This document shows, piece by piece, positions 28,953 to 42,422 of a DNA stretch of 64,000 nucleotides (within the stretch, counting starts at the first letter, position 1; every line of letters begins with the position of its first letter). This DNA comes from Loxodes magnus. Its lineage: Eukaryota > Ciliophora > Karyorelictea > Loxodida > Loxodidae. Both the position numbers and the translations under genes were made by a program. The stretch is taken from positions 62,001 through 126,000 of the forward strand of contig CAMPDV010001038.1 of the NCBI GenBank assembly GCA_946699065.1, in the 5' to 3' direction. The notes beneath the pieces are model-generated. The model did no database searches and was not told the origin of the DNA. It saw only the letters and a list, made by a program, of their open reading frames with translations.

Positions 28953-30818
28953 TTCTTACTTTTCTTATTCACTTTTCTTAGAAATCTTATTTAACTTCTA
29001 CTATTTGATACTTTCAATTACTAAACTGATCTTGACACTCTTTTTCTTACTTTTATTATTCACTTTTCTTAGAACTCTTATTTAACTTCTAGTATTTTTT
29101 AATTCTTGATCTTCACACTCTTTTTATTACTTTTCTTATTCACTTTTTTTAGAAATCTTATTTAACTTCTACTATTTGATACTTTCAATTACTAAACTTC
29201 GAACTCTTTTTCTTAATTTTCTTATTCACTTTTCTTAGAAATTTATTTAACTTCTACTATTTGATACTTTCAATTACTGATCTTCACCCTCATTTTATTA
29301 CTTCTCTTATTCACTTTTCTTAGAAATCTTATGTTACCTAGTATTTGATACTTTCAATTACTGATCTTCACCCTCATTTTCTTACTTTTCTTATTCACTT
29401 TTCTTAGAACTCTTATTTAACTTCTAGTATTTTTTAATTCTTGATCTTCACACTCTTTTTATTATTTTTCTTATTCACTTTTCTTAGAAATCTTATTTAA
29501 CTTCTACTATTATACTTTCAATTACTAAACTTCAAACTCTTTTTCTTTATTTTCTTATTCACTTTTCTTAGAAATTTATTTAACTTCTACTATATGATAC
29601 TTTCAATTACTGATCTTCACCCTCATTTTCTTACTTCTCTTATTCACTTTTCTTAGAAATCTTATTAAACTTCTACTATTTGATACTTTCAATTACTGAT
29701 CTTCACCCTCATTTTCTTACTTTTCTTATTCACTTTTCTTAGAACTCTTATTTAACTTCTACTATTTTTTAATTCTTGATCTTCACACTCTTTTTATTAT
29801 TTTTCTTATTCACTTTTCTTAGAAATCTTATGTTACCTAGTATTTGATACTTTCAAATACTAAACTGATCTTAAACCTCGATTTATTACTTTTCTTATTC
29901 ACTTTTCTTAGATATCTTATTTAACTTCTACTATTTGATACTTTCAATTACTAAACTTCAAACTCTTTTTCTTACTTTTCTTATTCACTTTTCTTAGAAA
30001 TCTTATTTAACTTCTACTATTTGATACTTTCAATTACTAAACTGATCTTGACACTCTTTTTCTTACTTTTCTTATTCACTTTTCTTAGAACTCTTATTTA
30101 ACTTCTAGTATTTTTTAATTCTTGATCTTCACACTCTTTTTATTACTTTTCTTATTCACTTTTTTTAGAAATCTTATTTAACTTCTACTATTTGATACTT
30201 TCAATTACTAAACTGATCTTCACACTCTTTTTCTTACTTTTCTTATTCACTTTTCTTAGAAATTTATTTAACTTCTACTATTTGATACTTTCAATTACTA
30301 AACTGCCCTTGACACTCTTTTTCTTACTTTTCTTATTCACTTTTCTTAGAAATCTTATTTAACTTCTACTATTTGATACTTTCAATTACTAAACTGATCT
30401 TGACACTCTTTTTCTTACTTTTATTATTCACTTTTCTTAGAACTCTTATTTAACTTCTAGTATTTTTTAATTCTTGATCTTCACACTCTTTTTATTACTT
30501 TTCTTATTCACTTTTTTTAGAAATCTTATTTAACTTCTACTATTTGATACTTTCAATTACTAAACTTCGAACTCTTTTTCTTAATTTTCTTATTCACTTT
30601 TCTTAGAAATTTATTTAACTTCTACTATTTGATACTTTCAATTACTGATCTTCACCCTCATTTTATTACTTCTCTTATTCACTTTTCTTAGAAATCTTAT
30701 GTTACCTAGTATTTGATACTTTCAATTACTGATCTTCACCCTCATTTTCTTACTTTTCTTATTCACTTTTCTTAGAACTCTTATTTAACTTCTACTATTT
30801 GATACTTTCAATTACTAA
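28953..30818 (+). repeat. Partner of 25430-27295 (offset 3523)
   Basis: Second copy of the block at 25430-27295. The intervening 1.66 kb is other satellite sequence, so the pair is not simply adjacent. The substitution TTTTATTATTC recurs in this copy and also near 28.27 and 31.19 kb, which shows local spread of one variant. Confidence 0.8.
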
Positions 30819-31012
30819 ACTGATCTTGACACTCTTTTTCTTACTTTTCTTATTCACTTTTCTTAGAACTCTTATTTAACTTCTAGTATTTTTTAATTCT
30901 TGATCTTCACACTCTTTTTATTACTTTTCTTATTCACTTTTTTTAGAAATCTTATTTAACTTCTACTATTTGATACTTTAAATTACTAAACTTCGAACTC
31001 TTTTTCTTAATT

Positions 31013-31099
31013 TTCTTATTCACTTTTCTTAGAAATTTATTTAACTAGTATTTGATACTTTCAATTACTAAACTGCCCTTGACACTCTTTTTCTTACTT
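31013..31099 (+). repeat. Hybrid 87-bp monomer at the domain II/III border
   Basis: This copy reads AAATTTATTTAACTAGTATTTG. The left part is typical of the AAATTTATT type, and the right part (CTAGTATTTG) is otherwise seen after GTTAC. Length is 87 bp, accounted for by the 1-bp AAATTTATT change plus a 3-bp loss at the junction. It looks like a recombination product between two monomer types, joined at the shared AC within TTAAC/GTTAC. I saw no second copy. Confidence 0.75.
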
Positions 31100-33779
31100 T
31101 TCTTATTCACTTTTCTTAGAAATCTTATTTAACTTCTACTATTTGATACTTTCAATTACTAAACTGATCTTGACACTCTTTTTCTTACTTTTATTATTCA
31201 CTTTTCTTAGAAATCTTATTTAACTTCTAGTGTGTTTGATACATTCTATTACTGATCTCCACACTCTTTTTCTTACTTTTCTTATTCACTTTTCTTAGAA
31301 ATCTTATTTAACTTCTACTATTTGATACTTTAAATTACTAAACTTCGAACTCTTTTTCTTAATTTTCTTATTCACTTTTCTTAGAAATTTATTTAACTTC
31401 TACTATTTGATACTTTCAATTACTGATCTTCACCCTCATTTTATTACTTCTCTTATTCACTTTTCTTAGAAATCTTATGTTACCTAGTATTTGATACTTT
31501 CAATTACTGATCTTCACACTCTTTTTCTTACTTTTCTTATTCACTTTTCTTAGAAATCTTATGTTACCTAGTATTTGATACTTTCAAATACTAAACTGAT
31601 CTTAAACCTCGATTTATTACTTTTCTTATTCACTTTTCTTAGAAATCTTAATTAACTTCTACTATTTGATACTTTCAATTACTGATCTCCACACTCTTTT
31701 TCTTAATTTTCTTATTCACTTTTCTTAGAAATCTTATTTAACTTCTACTATTTGATACTTTAAATTACTAAACTGATCTTCACACTCTTTTTCTTACTTT
31801 TCTTATTCACTTTTCTTAGAAATCTTATGTTACCTAGTATTTGATACTTTCAAATACTAAACTGATCTTAAACCTCGATTTATTACTTTTCTTATTCACT
31901 TTTCTTAGAAATCTTATTTAACTTCTACTATTTGATACTTTCAATTACTGATCTCCACACTCTTTTTCTTAATTTTCTTATTCACTTTTCTTAGAAATCT
32001 TATTTAACTTCTACTATTTGATGCTTTAATTAATGATCTCCACACTCTTTTTCTTACTTTTCTTATTCACTTTTCTTAGAAATCTTATTTAACTTCTACT
32101 ATTTGATACTTTCAATTACTAAACTGATCTTGACACTCTTTTTCTTACTTTTCTTATTCACTCTTCTTAGAAATCTTATTTAACTTCTACTATTTGATAC
32201 TTTCAATTACTGATCTCCACACTCTTTTTCTTAATTTTCTTATTCACTTTTCTTAGAAATCTTATTTAACTTCTAGTGTGTTTGATACATTCTATTACTG
32301 ATCTCCACACTCTTTTTCTTACTTTTCTTATTCACTTTTCTTAGAAATCTTATTTAACTTCTACTATTTGATACTTTCAATTACTGATCTCCACACTCTT
32401 TTTCTTAATTTTCTTATTCACTTTTCTTAGAAATCTTATTTAACTTCTACTATTTGATGCTTTAATTAATGATCTCCACACTCTTTTTCTTACTTTTCTT
32501 ATTCACTTTTCTTAGAAATCTTATTTAACTTCTACTATTTGATACTTTCAATTCCTAAACTGATCTTGACACTCTTTTTCTTACTTTTCTTATTCACTTT
32601 TCTTAGAAATCTTATTAAACTTCTACTATTATACTTTCAATTACTAAACTGATCTTCACACTCTTTTTCTTACTTTTCTTATTCACTCTTCTTAGAAATC
32701 TTATTTAACTTCTACTATTTGATACTTTCAATTACTGATCTTCACCCTCATTTTCTTACTTCTCTTATTCACTTTTCTTAGAAATCTTATTTAACTTCTA
32801 GTGTGTTTGATACATTCTATTACTGATCTCCACACTCTTTTTCTTACTTTTCTTATTCACTTTTCTTAGAAATCTTATTTAACTTCTACTATTTGATACT
32901 TTCAATTACTAAACTGATCTTCACCCTCATTTTCTTACTTTTCTTATTCACTCTTCTTAGAAATCTTATTTAACTTCTACTATTTGATACTTTCAATTAC
33001 TAAACTGATCTTGACACTCTTTTTCTTACTTCTCTTATTCACTTTTCTTAGAAATCATATTTAACTTCTACTATTTGATACTTTCAATTACTGATCTTCA
33101 CCCTCTTTTTCTTAATTTTCTTATTCACTTTTCTTAGAAATCTTATTTAACTTCTACTATTTGATGCTTTAATTAATGATCTCCACACTCTTTTTCTTAC
33201 TTTTCTTATTCACTTTTCTTAGAAATCTTATTTAACTTCTACTATTTGATACTTTCAATTCCTAAACTGATCTTGACACTCTTTTTCTTACTTTCGTATT
33301 CACTTTTCTTAGAAATCTTATTTAACTTCTACTATTATACTTTCAATTACTAAACTGATCTTCACACTCTTTTTCTTACTTTTCTTATTCACTTTTCTTA
33401 GAAATCTTATTAAACTTCTACTATTATACTTTCAATTACTAAACTGATCTTCACACTCTTTTTCTTACTTTTCTTATTCACTCTTCTTAGAAATCTTATT
33501 TAACTTCTACTATTTGATACTTTCAATTACTGATCTTCACCCTCATTTTCTTACTTCTCTTATTCACTTTTCTTAGAAATCTTATTTAACTTCTAGTGTG
33601 TTTGATACATTCTATTACTGATCTCCACACTCTTTTTCTTACTTTTCTTATTCACTTTTCTTAGAAATCTTATTTAACTTCTACTATTTGATACTTTCAA
33701 TTCCTAAACTGATCTTGACACTCTTTTTCTTACTTCACTTATTCACTTTTCTTAGAAATCATATTTAACTTCTACTATT

Positions 33780-34990
33780 TGATACTTTCAATTACTGATC
33801 TTCACCCTCTTTTTCTTAATTTTCTTATTCACTTTTCTTAGAAATCTTATTTAACTTCTACTATTTGATGCTTTAATTAATGATCTCCACACTCTTTTTC
33901 TTACTTTTCTTATTCACTTTTCTTAGAAATCTTATTTAACTTCTACTATTTGATACTTTCAATTCCTAAACTGATCTTGACACTCTTTTTCTTACTTTCG
34001 TATTCACTTTTCTTAGAAATCTTATTTAACTTCTACTATTTGATACTTTCAATTACTAAACTGATCTTCACCCTGATTTTCTTACTTTTCTTATTCACTC
34101 TTCTTAGAAATCTTATTTAACTTCTACTATTTGATACTTTCAATTACTGATCTTCACCCTCATTTTCTTACTTCTCTTATTCACTTTTCTTAGAAATCTT
34201 ATTTAACTTCTAGTGTGTTTGATACATTCTATTACTGATCTCCACACTCTTTTTCTTACTTTTCTTATTCACTTTTCTTAGAAATCTTATTAAACTTCTA
34301 CTATTATACTTTCAATTACTAAACTGATCTTCACACTCTTTTTCTTACTTTTCTTATTCACTTTTCTTAGAAATCTTATTTAACTTCTACTATTTGATAC
34401 TTTCAATTCCTAAACTGATCTTCACACTCTTTTTCTTACTTTTCTTATTCACTTTTCTTAGAAATCTTATTTAACTTCTACTATTTGATACTTTAAATTA
34501 CTAAACTGATCTTCACACTCTTTTTCTTACTTTTCTTATTCACTTTTCTTAGAAATCTTATTTAACTTCTAGTATTTTTTAATTCTTGATCTTCACACTC
34601 TTTTTCTTACTTTACTTATTCACTTTTCTTAGAAATCTTATTTAACTTCTACTATTTGATACTTTAAATTACTAAACTGATCTTCACACTCTTTTTCTTA
34701 CTTTTCTTATTCACTTTTCTTAGAACTCTTATTTAACTTCTAGTATTTTTTAATTCTTGATCTTCACACTCTTTTTCTTACTTTTCTTATTCACTTTTCT
34801 TAGAAATCTTATTTAACTTCTACTATTTGATACTTTAAATTACTAAACTGATCTTCACACTCTTTTTCTTACTTTTCTTATTCACTTTTCTTAGAAATCT
34901 TATGTTACCTAGTATTTGATACTTTCAAATACTAAACTGATCTTAAACCTCGATTTATTACTTTTCTTATTCACTTTTCTTAGAAATCTT
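33780..34990 (+). repeat. Dispersed duplicate block, partner at 35622-36832 (offset 1842)
   Basis: Monomer order here matches 35622-36832. The TTCGTATTC copy at 33999 recurs at 35841, and TAGTGTG at 34211 recurs at 36053. The block ends at ATTTCACTTC, a private change here; the partner has ATATTTAAC at the equivalent place. About 14 monomers. Confidence 0.82.
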
Positions 34991-36077
34991 ATTTCACTTC
35001 TACTATTTGATACTTTAAATTACTGATCTTCACCCTCTTTTTCTTAATTTTCTTATTCACTTTTCTTAGAAATCTTATTTAACTTCTACTATTTGATGCT
35101 TTAATTAATGATCTCCACACTCTTTTTCTTACTTTTCTTATTCACTTTTCTTAGAAATCTTATTTAACTTCTACTATTTGATACTTTCAATTACTAAACT
35201 GATCTTGACACTCTTTTTCTTACTTTTCTTATTCACTTTTCTTAGAAATCTTATTAAACTTCTACTATTATACTTTCAATTACTAAACTGATCTTCACAC
35301 TCTTTTTCTTACTTTTCTTATTCACTCTTCTTAGAAATCTTATTTAACTTCTACTATTTGATACTTTCAATTACTGATCTTCACCCTCATTTTCTTACTT
35401 CTCTTATTCACTTTTCTTAGAAATCTTATTTAACTTCTAGTGTGTTTGATACATTCTATTACTGATCTCCACACTCTTTTTCTTACTTTTCTTATTCACT
35501 TTTCTTAGAAATCTTATTAAACTTCTACTATTATACTTTCAATTACTAAACTGATCTTGACACTCTTTTTCTTACTTCTCTTATTCACTTTTCTTAGAAA
35601 TCTTATTAAACTTCTACTATTTGATACTTTCAATTACTGATCTTCACCCTCTTTTTCTTAATTTTCTTATTCACTTTTCTTAGAAATCTTATTTAACTTC
35701 TACTATTTGATGCTTTAATTAATGATCTCCACACTCTTTTTCTTACTTTTCTTATTCACTTTTCTTAGAAATCTTATTTAACTTCTACTATTTGATACTT
35801 TCAATTCCTAAACTGATCTTGACACTCTTTTTCTTACTTTCGTATTCACTTTTCTTAGAAATCTTATTTAACTTCTACTATTTGATACTTTCAATTACTA
35901 AACTGATCTTCACCCTGATTTTCTTACTTTTCTTATTCACTCTTCTTAGAAATCTTATTTAACTTCTACTATTTGATACTTTCAATTACTGATCTTCACC
36001 CTCATTTTCTTACTTCTCTTATTCACTTTTCTTAGAAATCTTATTTAACTTCTAGTGTGTTTGATACATTCTATTAC

Positions 36078-37879
36078 TGATCTCCACACTCTTTTTCTTA
36101 CTTTTCTTATTCACTTTTCTTAGAAATCTTATTAAACTTCTACTATTATACTTTCAATTACTAAACTGATCTTCACACTCTTTTTCTTACTTTTCTTATT
36201 CACTTTTCTTAGAAATCTTATTTAACTTCTACTATTTGATACTTTCAATTCCTAAACTGATCTTCACACTCTTTTTCTTACTTTTCTTATTCACTTTTCT
36301 TAGAAATCTTATTTAACTTCTACTATTTGATACTTTAAATTACTAAACTGATCTTCACACTCTTTTTCTTACTTTTCTTATTCACTTTTCTTAGAAATCT
36401 TATTTAACTTCTAGTATTTTTTAATTCTTGATCTTCACACTCTTTTTCTTACTTTTCTTATTCACTTTTCTTAGAAATCTTATTTAACTTCTACTATTTG
36501 ATACTTTAAATTACTAAACTGATCTTCACACTCTTTTTCTTACTTTTCTTATTCACTTTTCTTAGAACTCTTATTTAACTTCTAGTATTTTTTAATTCTT
36601 GATCTTCACACTCTTTTTCTTACTTTTCTTATTCACTTTTCTTAGAAATCTTATTTAACTTCTACTATTTGATACTTTAAATTACTAAACTGATCTTCAC
36701 ACTCTTTTTCTTACTTTTCTTATTCACTTTTCTTAGAAATCTTATGTTACCTAGTATTTGATACTTTCAAATACTAAACTGATCTTAAACCTCGATTTAT
36801 TACTTTTCTTATTCACTTTTCTTAGAAATCATATTTAACTTCTACTATTTGATACTTTCAATTACTGATCTTCACACTCTTTTTCTTAATTTTCTTATTC
36901 ACTTTTCTTAGAAATCTTATTTAACTTCTACTATTTGATGCTTTAATTAATGATCTCCACACTCTTTTTCTTACTTTTCTTATTCACTTTTCTTAGAAAT
37001 CTTATTAAACTTCTACTATTATACTTTCAATTACTAAACTGATCTTCACACTCTTTTTCTTACTTTTCTTATTCACTTTTCTTAGAAATCTTATTTAACT
37101 TCTACTATTTGATACTTTCAATTCCTAAACTGATCTTCACACTCTTTTTCTTACTTTTCTTATTCACTTTTCTTAGAAATCTTATTTAACTTCTACTATT
37201 TGATACTTTAAATTACTAAACTGATCTTCACACTCTTTTTCTTACTTTTCTTATTCACTTTTCTTAGAAATCTTATTTAACTTCTAGTATTTTTTAATTC
37301 TTGATCTTCACACTCTTTTTCTTACTTTTCTTATTCACTTTTCTTAGAAATCTTATTTAACTTCTACTATTTGATACTTTAAATTACTAAACTGATCTTC
37401 ACACTCTTTTTCTTACTTTTCTTATTCACTTTTCTTAGAACTCTTATTTAACTTCTAGTATTTTTTAATTCTTGATCTTCACACTCTTTTTCTTACTTTT
37501 CTTATTCACTTTTCTTAGAAATCTTATTTAACTTCTACTATTTGATACTTTAAATTACTAAACTGATCTTCACACTCTTTTTCTTACTTTTCTTATTCAC
37601 TTTTCTTAGAAATCTTATGTTACCTAGTATTTGATACTTTCAAATACTAAACTGATCTTAAACCTCGATTTATTACTTTTCTTATTCACTTTTCTTAGAA
37701 ATCATATTTAACTTCTACTATTTGATACTTTCAATTACTGATCTTCACACTCTTTTTCTTAATTTTCTTATTCACTTTTCTTAGAAATCTTATTTAACTT
37801 CTACTATTTGATGCTTTAATTAATGATCTCCACACTCTTTTTCTTACTTTTCTTATTCACTTTTCTTAGAAATCTTATT
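36078..37879 (+). repeat. Tandem segmental duplication, period 873 bp
   Basis: Positions 36078-37006 match 36951-37879, an adjacent two-copy duplication of about ten monomers. The unit carries ATTAAAC, CAATTCCTAAAC, several ACTTTAAATTAC copies, GTTACCTAG with CTCGATTTA, and a GATGC copy. The left copy also overlaps the end of the block with the 1842-bp offset. Confidence 0.88.
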
Positions 37880-40800
37880 TAACTTCTACTATTTGATACT
37901 TTCAATTACTAAACTGATCTTGACACTCTTTTTCTTACTTTTCTTATTCACTTTTCTTAGAAATCTTATTAAACTTCTACTATTATACTTTCAATTACTA
38001 AACTGATCTTCACACTCTTTTTCTTACTTTTCTTATTCACTCTTCTTAGAAATCTTATTTAACTTCTACTATTTGATACTTTCAATTACTGATCTTCACC
38101 CTCATTTTCTTACTTCTCTTATTCACTTTTCTTAGAAATCTTATTTAACTTCTAGTGTGTTTGATACATTCTATTACTGATCTCCACACTCTTTTTCTTA
38201 CTTTTCTTATTCACTTTTCTTAGAAATCTTATTTAACTTCTACTATTTGATACTTTCAATTACTAAACTGATCTTCACACTCTTTTTCTTACTTTTCTTA
38301 TTCACTTTTCTTAGAAATCTTATTAAACTTCTACTATTATACTTTCAATTACTAAACTGATCTTGACACTATTTTTCTTACTTTTCTTATTCACTTTTCT
38401 TAGAACTCTTATTTAACTTCTAGTATTTTTTAATCTTGATCTTCACACTCTTTTTATTATTTTTCTTATTCACTTTTCTTAGAAATCTTATTTAACTTCT
38501 ACTATTTGATACTTTCAATTACTGATCTTCACACTCTTTTTCTTACTTTTCTTATTCACTTTTCTTAGAACTCTTATTTAACTTCTAGTATTTTTTAATT
38601 CTTGATCTTCACACTCTTTTTCTTACTTTTCTTATTCACTTTTCTTAGAAATCTTATTTAACTTCTACTATTTGATACTTTAAATTACTAAACTGATCTT
38701 CACACTCTTTTTCTTACTTTTCTTATTCACTTTTCTTAGAACTCTTATTTAACTTCTAGTATTTTTTAATTCTTGATCTTCACACTCTTTTTCTTACTTT
38801 TCTTATTCACTTTTCTTAGAAATCTTATTTAACTTCTACTATTTGATACTTTAAATTACTAAACTGATCTTCACACTCTTTTTCTTACTTTTCTTATTCA
38901 CTTTTCTTAGAAATCTTATGTTACCTAGTATTTGATACTTTCAAATACTAAACTGATCTTAAACCTCGATTTATTACTTTTCTTATTCACTTTTCTTAGA
39001 AATCATATTTAACTTCTACTATTTGATACTTTCAATTACTGATCTTCACCCTCTTTTTCTTAATTTTCTTATTCACTTTTCTTAGAAATCTTATTTAACT
39101 TCTACTATTTGATGCTTTAATTAATGATCTCCACACTCTTTTTCTTACTTTTCTTATTCATTTTTCTTAGAAATCTTATTTAACTTCTACTATTTGATAC
39201 TTTCAATTACTAAACTGATCTTGACACTCTTTTTCTTACTTTTCTTATTCACTTTTCTTAGAAATCTTATTAAACTTCTACTATTATACTTTCAATTACT
39301 AAACTGATCTTCACACTATTTTTCTTACTTTTCTTATTCACTCTTCTTAGAAATCTTATTTAACTTCTACTATTTGATACTTTCAATTACTGATCTTCAC
39401 CCTCATTTTCTTACTTCTCTTATTCACTTTTCTTAGAAATCTTATTTAACTTCTACTATTTGATGCTTTAATTAATGATCTCCACACTCTTTTTCTTACT
39501 TTTCTTATTCACTTTTCTTAGAACTCTTATTTAACTTCTAGTATTTTTTAATTCTTGATCTTCACACTCTTTTTCTTACTTTTCTTATTCACTTTTCTTA
39601 GAAATCTTATTTAACTTCTACTATTTGATACTTTAAATTACTAAACTGATCTTCACACTCTTTTTCTTACTTTTCTTATTCACTTTTCTTAGAAATCTTA
39701 TGTTACCTAGTATTTGATACTTTCAAATACTAAACTGATCTTAAACCTCGATTTATTACTTTTCTTATTCACTTTTCTTAGAAATCTTATTTAACTTCTA
39801 CTATTTGATACTTTAAATTACTAAACTGATCTTCACACTCTTTTTCTTACTTTTCTTATTCACTTTTCTTAGAACTCTTATTTAACTTCTAGTATTTTTT
39901 AATTCTTGATCTTCACACTCTTTTTCTTACTTTTCTTATTCACTTTTCTTAGAAATCTTATTTAACTTCTACTATTTGATACTTTAAATTACTAAACTGA
40001 TCTTCACACTCTTTTTCTTACTTTTCTTATTCACTTTTCTTAGAAATCTTATGTTACCTAGTATTTGATACTTTCAAATACTAAACTGATCTTAAACCTC
40101 GATTTATTACTTTTCTTATTCACTTTTCTTAGAAATCATATTTAACTTCTACTATTTGATACTTTCAATTACTGATCTTCACCCTCTTTTTCTTAATTTT
40201 CTTATTCACTTTTCTTAGAAATCTTATTTAACTTCTACTATTTGATGCTTTAATTAATGATCTCCACACTCTTTTTCTTACTTTTCTTATTCACTTTTCT
40301 TAGAAATCTTATTTAACTTCTACTATTTGATACTTTCAATTACTAAACTGATCTTGACACTCTTTTTCTTACTTTTCTTATTCACTTTTCTTAGAAATCT
40401 TATTAAACTTCTACTATTATACTTTCAATTACTAAACTGATCTTCACACTCTTTTTCTTACTTTTCTTATTCACTCTTCTTAGAAATCTTATTTAACTTC
40501 TACTATTTGATACTTTCAATTACTGATCTTCACCCTCATTTTCTTACTTCTCTTATTCACTTTTCTTAGAAATCTTATTTAACTTCTAGTGTGTTTGATA
40601 CATTCTATTACTGATCTCCACACTCTTTTTCTTACTTTTCTTATTCACTTTTCTTAGAAATCTTATTTAACTTCTACTATTTGATACTTTCAATTACTAA
40701 ACTGATCTTCACACTCTTTTTCTTACTTTTCTTATTCACTTTTCTTAGAAATCTTATTAAACTTCTACTATTATACTTTCAATTACTAAACTGATCTTGA

Positions 40801-42422
40801 CACTATTTTTCTTACTTTTCTTATTCACTTTTCTTAGAACTCTTATTTAACTTCTAGTATTTTTTAATCTTGATCTTCACACTCTTTTTATTATTTTTCT
40901 TATTCACTTTTCTTAGAAATCTTATTTAACTTCTACTATTTGATACTTTCAATTACTGATCTTCACACTCTTTTTCTTACTTTTCTTATTCACTTTTCTT
41001 AGAACTCTTATTTAACTTCTAGTATTTTTTAATTCTTGATCTTCACACTCTTTTTCTTACTTTTCTTATTCACTTTTCTTAGAAATCTTATTTAACTTCT
41101 ACTATTTGATACTTTAAATTACTAAACTGATCTTCACACTCTTTTTCTTACTTTTCTTATTCACTTTTCTTAGAACTCTTATTTAACTTCTAGTATTTTT
41201 TAATTCTTGATCTTCACACTCTTTTTCTTACTTTTCTTATTCACTTTTCTTAGAAATCTTATTTAACTTCTACTATTTGATACTTTAAATTACTAAACTG
41301 ATCTTCACACTCTTTTTCTTACTTTTCTTATTCACTTTTCTTAGAAATCTTATGTTACCTAGTATTTGATACTTTCAAATACTAAACTGATCTTAAACCT
41401 CGATTTATTACTTTTCTTATTCACTTTTCTTAGAAATCATATTTAACTTCTACTATTTGATACTTTCAATTACTGATCTTCACCCTCTTTTTCTTAATTT
41501 TCTTATTCACTTTTCTTAGAAATCTTATTTAACTTCTACTATTTGATGCTTTAATTAATGATCTCCACACTCTTTTTCTTACTTTTCTTATTCATTTTTC
41601 TTAGAAATCTTATTTAACTTCTACTATTTGATACTTTCAATTACTAAACTGATCTTGACACTCTTTTTCTTACTTTTCTTATTCACTTTTCTTAGAAATC
41701 TTATTAAACTTCTACTATTATACTTTCAATTACTAAACTGATCTTCACACTATTTTTCTTACTTTTCTTATTCACTCTTCTTAGAAATCTTATTTAACTT
41801 CTACTATTTGATACTTTCAATTACTGATCTTCACCCTCATTTTCTTACTTCTCTTATTCACTTTTCTTAGAAATCTTATTTAACTTCTAGTGTGTTTGAT
41901 ACATTCTATTACTGATCTCCACACTCTTTTTCTTACTTTTCTTATTCACTTTTCTTAGAACTCTTATTTAACTTCTAGTATTTTTTAATTCTTGATCTTC
42001 ACACTCTTTTTCTTACTTTTCTTATTCACTTTTCTTAGAAATCTTATTTAACTTCTACTATTTGATACTTTAAATTACTAAACTGATCTTCACACTCTTT
42101 TTCTTACTTTTCTTATTCACTTTTCTTAGAAATCTTATGTTACCTAGTATTTGATACTTTCAAATACTAAACTGATCTTAAACCTCGATTTATTACTTTT
42201 CTTATTCACTTTTCTTAGAAATCTTATTTAACTTCTACTATTTGATACTTTAAATTACTAAACTGATCTTCACACTCTTTTTCTTACTTTTCTTATTCAC
42301 TTTTCTTAGAACTCTTATTTAACTTCTAGTATTTTTTAATTCTTGATCTTCACACTCTTTTTCTTACTTTTCTTATTCACTTTTCTTAGAAATCTTATTT
42401 AACTTCTACTATTTGATACTTT
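37322..42422 (+). repeat. Tandem segmental duplication, period 2434-2437 bp
   Basis: Positions 37322 to about 39985 match 39756 to about 42422. The offset is 2434 bp until about 39455 and 2437 bp afterwards. The change coincides with one monomer that is the 85-bp GATGC type in the first copy (near 39.47 kb) and the 88-bp TAGTGTG type in the second (near 41.89 kb). A private C-to-T change (TTATTCATTTTTC) at 39161 recurs at 41595. A shorter related block continues at an offset of 2086 bp (one-base-deleted 80-bp type at 40865 and 42951). Confidence 0.87.
40107..41800 (+). repeat. Long-range duplicate block, partner at 49901-51594 (offset 9794)
   Basis: About 1.7 kb with the same order of monomers as 49901-51594, including ACACTATTTTTC, the one-base-deleted 80-bp monomer (40865 and 50659), and GTTACCTAG with CTCGATTTA. 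A few single-base differences are present, for example CAATTACTAAAC against CAATTCCTAAAC and CACTATTTT against CACTCTTTT near the right end. Confidence 0.8.

Larger units (their letters stand above)
37..29720 (+). repeat. Recurrent CTATATG cassette family (18 copies)
   Basis: A short ordered set of variant monomers recurs as a block. In its fullest form it runs: 89-bp CTATTATAC type, 80-bp TAGTATTTTTT type, CTATTATAC type ending AAACTTCAAACTC, a copy with AAATTTATTTAAC and CTATATGATAC, then an ATTAAAC copy. The first C of CTATATG lies at 402, 2576, 7972, 8307, 9601, 11084, 12461, 13943, 15601, 18213, 19425, 21432, 22825, 24376, 25306, 26067, 27441 and 29590. Spacing is irregular (335 to 5396 bp), so the cassette is a mobile part of larger duplications and not a fixed period. 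Block 37-577 matches 7607-8147 at an offset of 7570 bp. Confidence 0.85.
23091..31200. other. Array domain II
   Basis: The left edge is set by the first CTCGATTTA monomer near 23.11 kb and the right edge by the return of the TAGTGTG type near 31.23 kb. CTATATG cassettes continue (24376, 25306, 26067, 27441, 29590), while TAGTGTG and GATGC types are absent. TTCGAA monomers are frequent. Edges are approximate because they rest on the first and last copies of marker variants. Confidence 0.75.
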
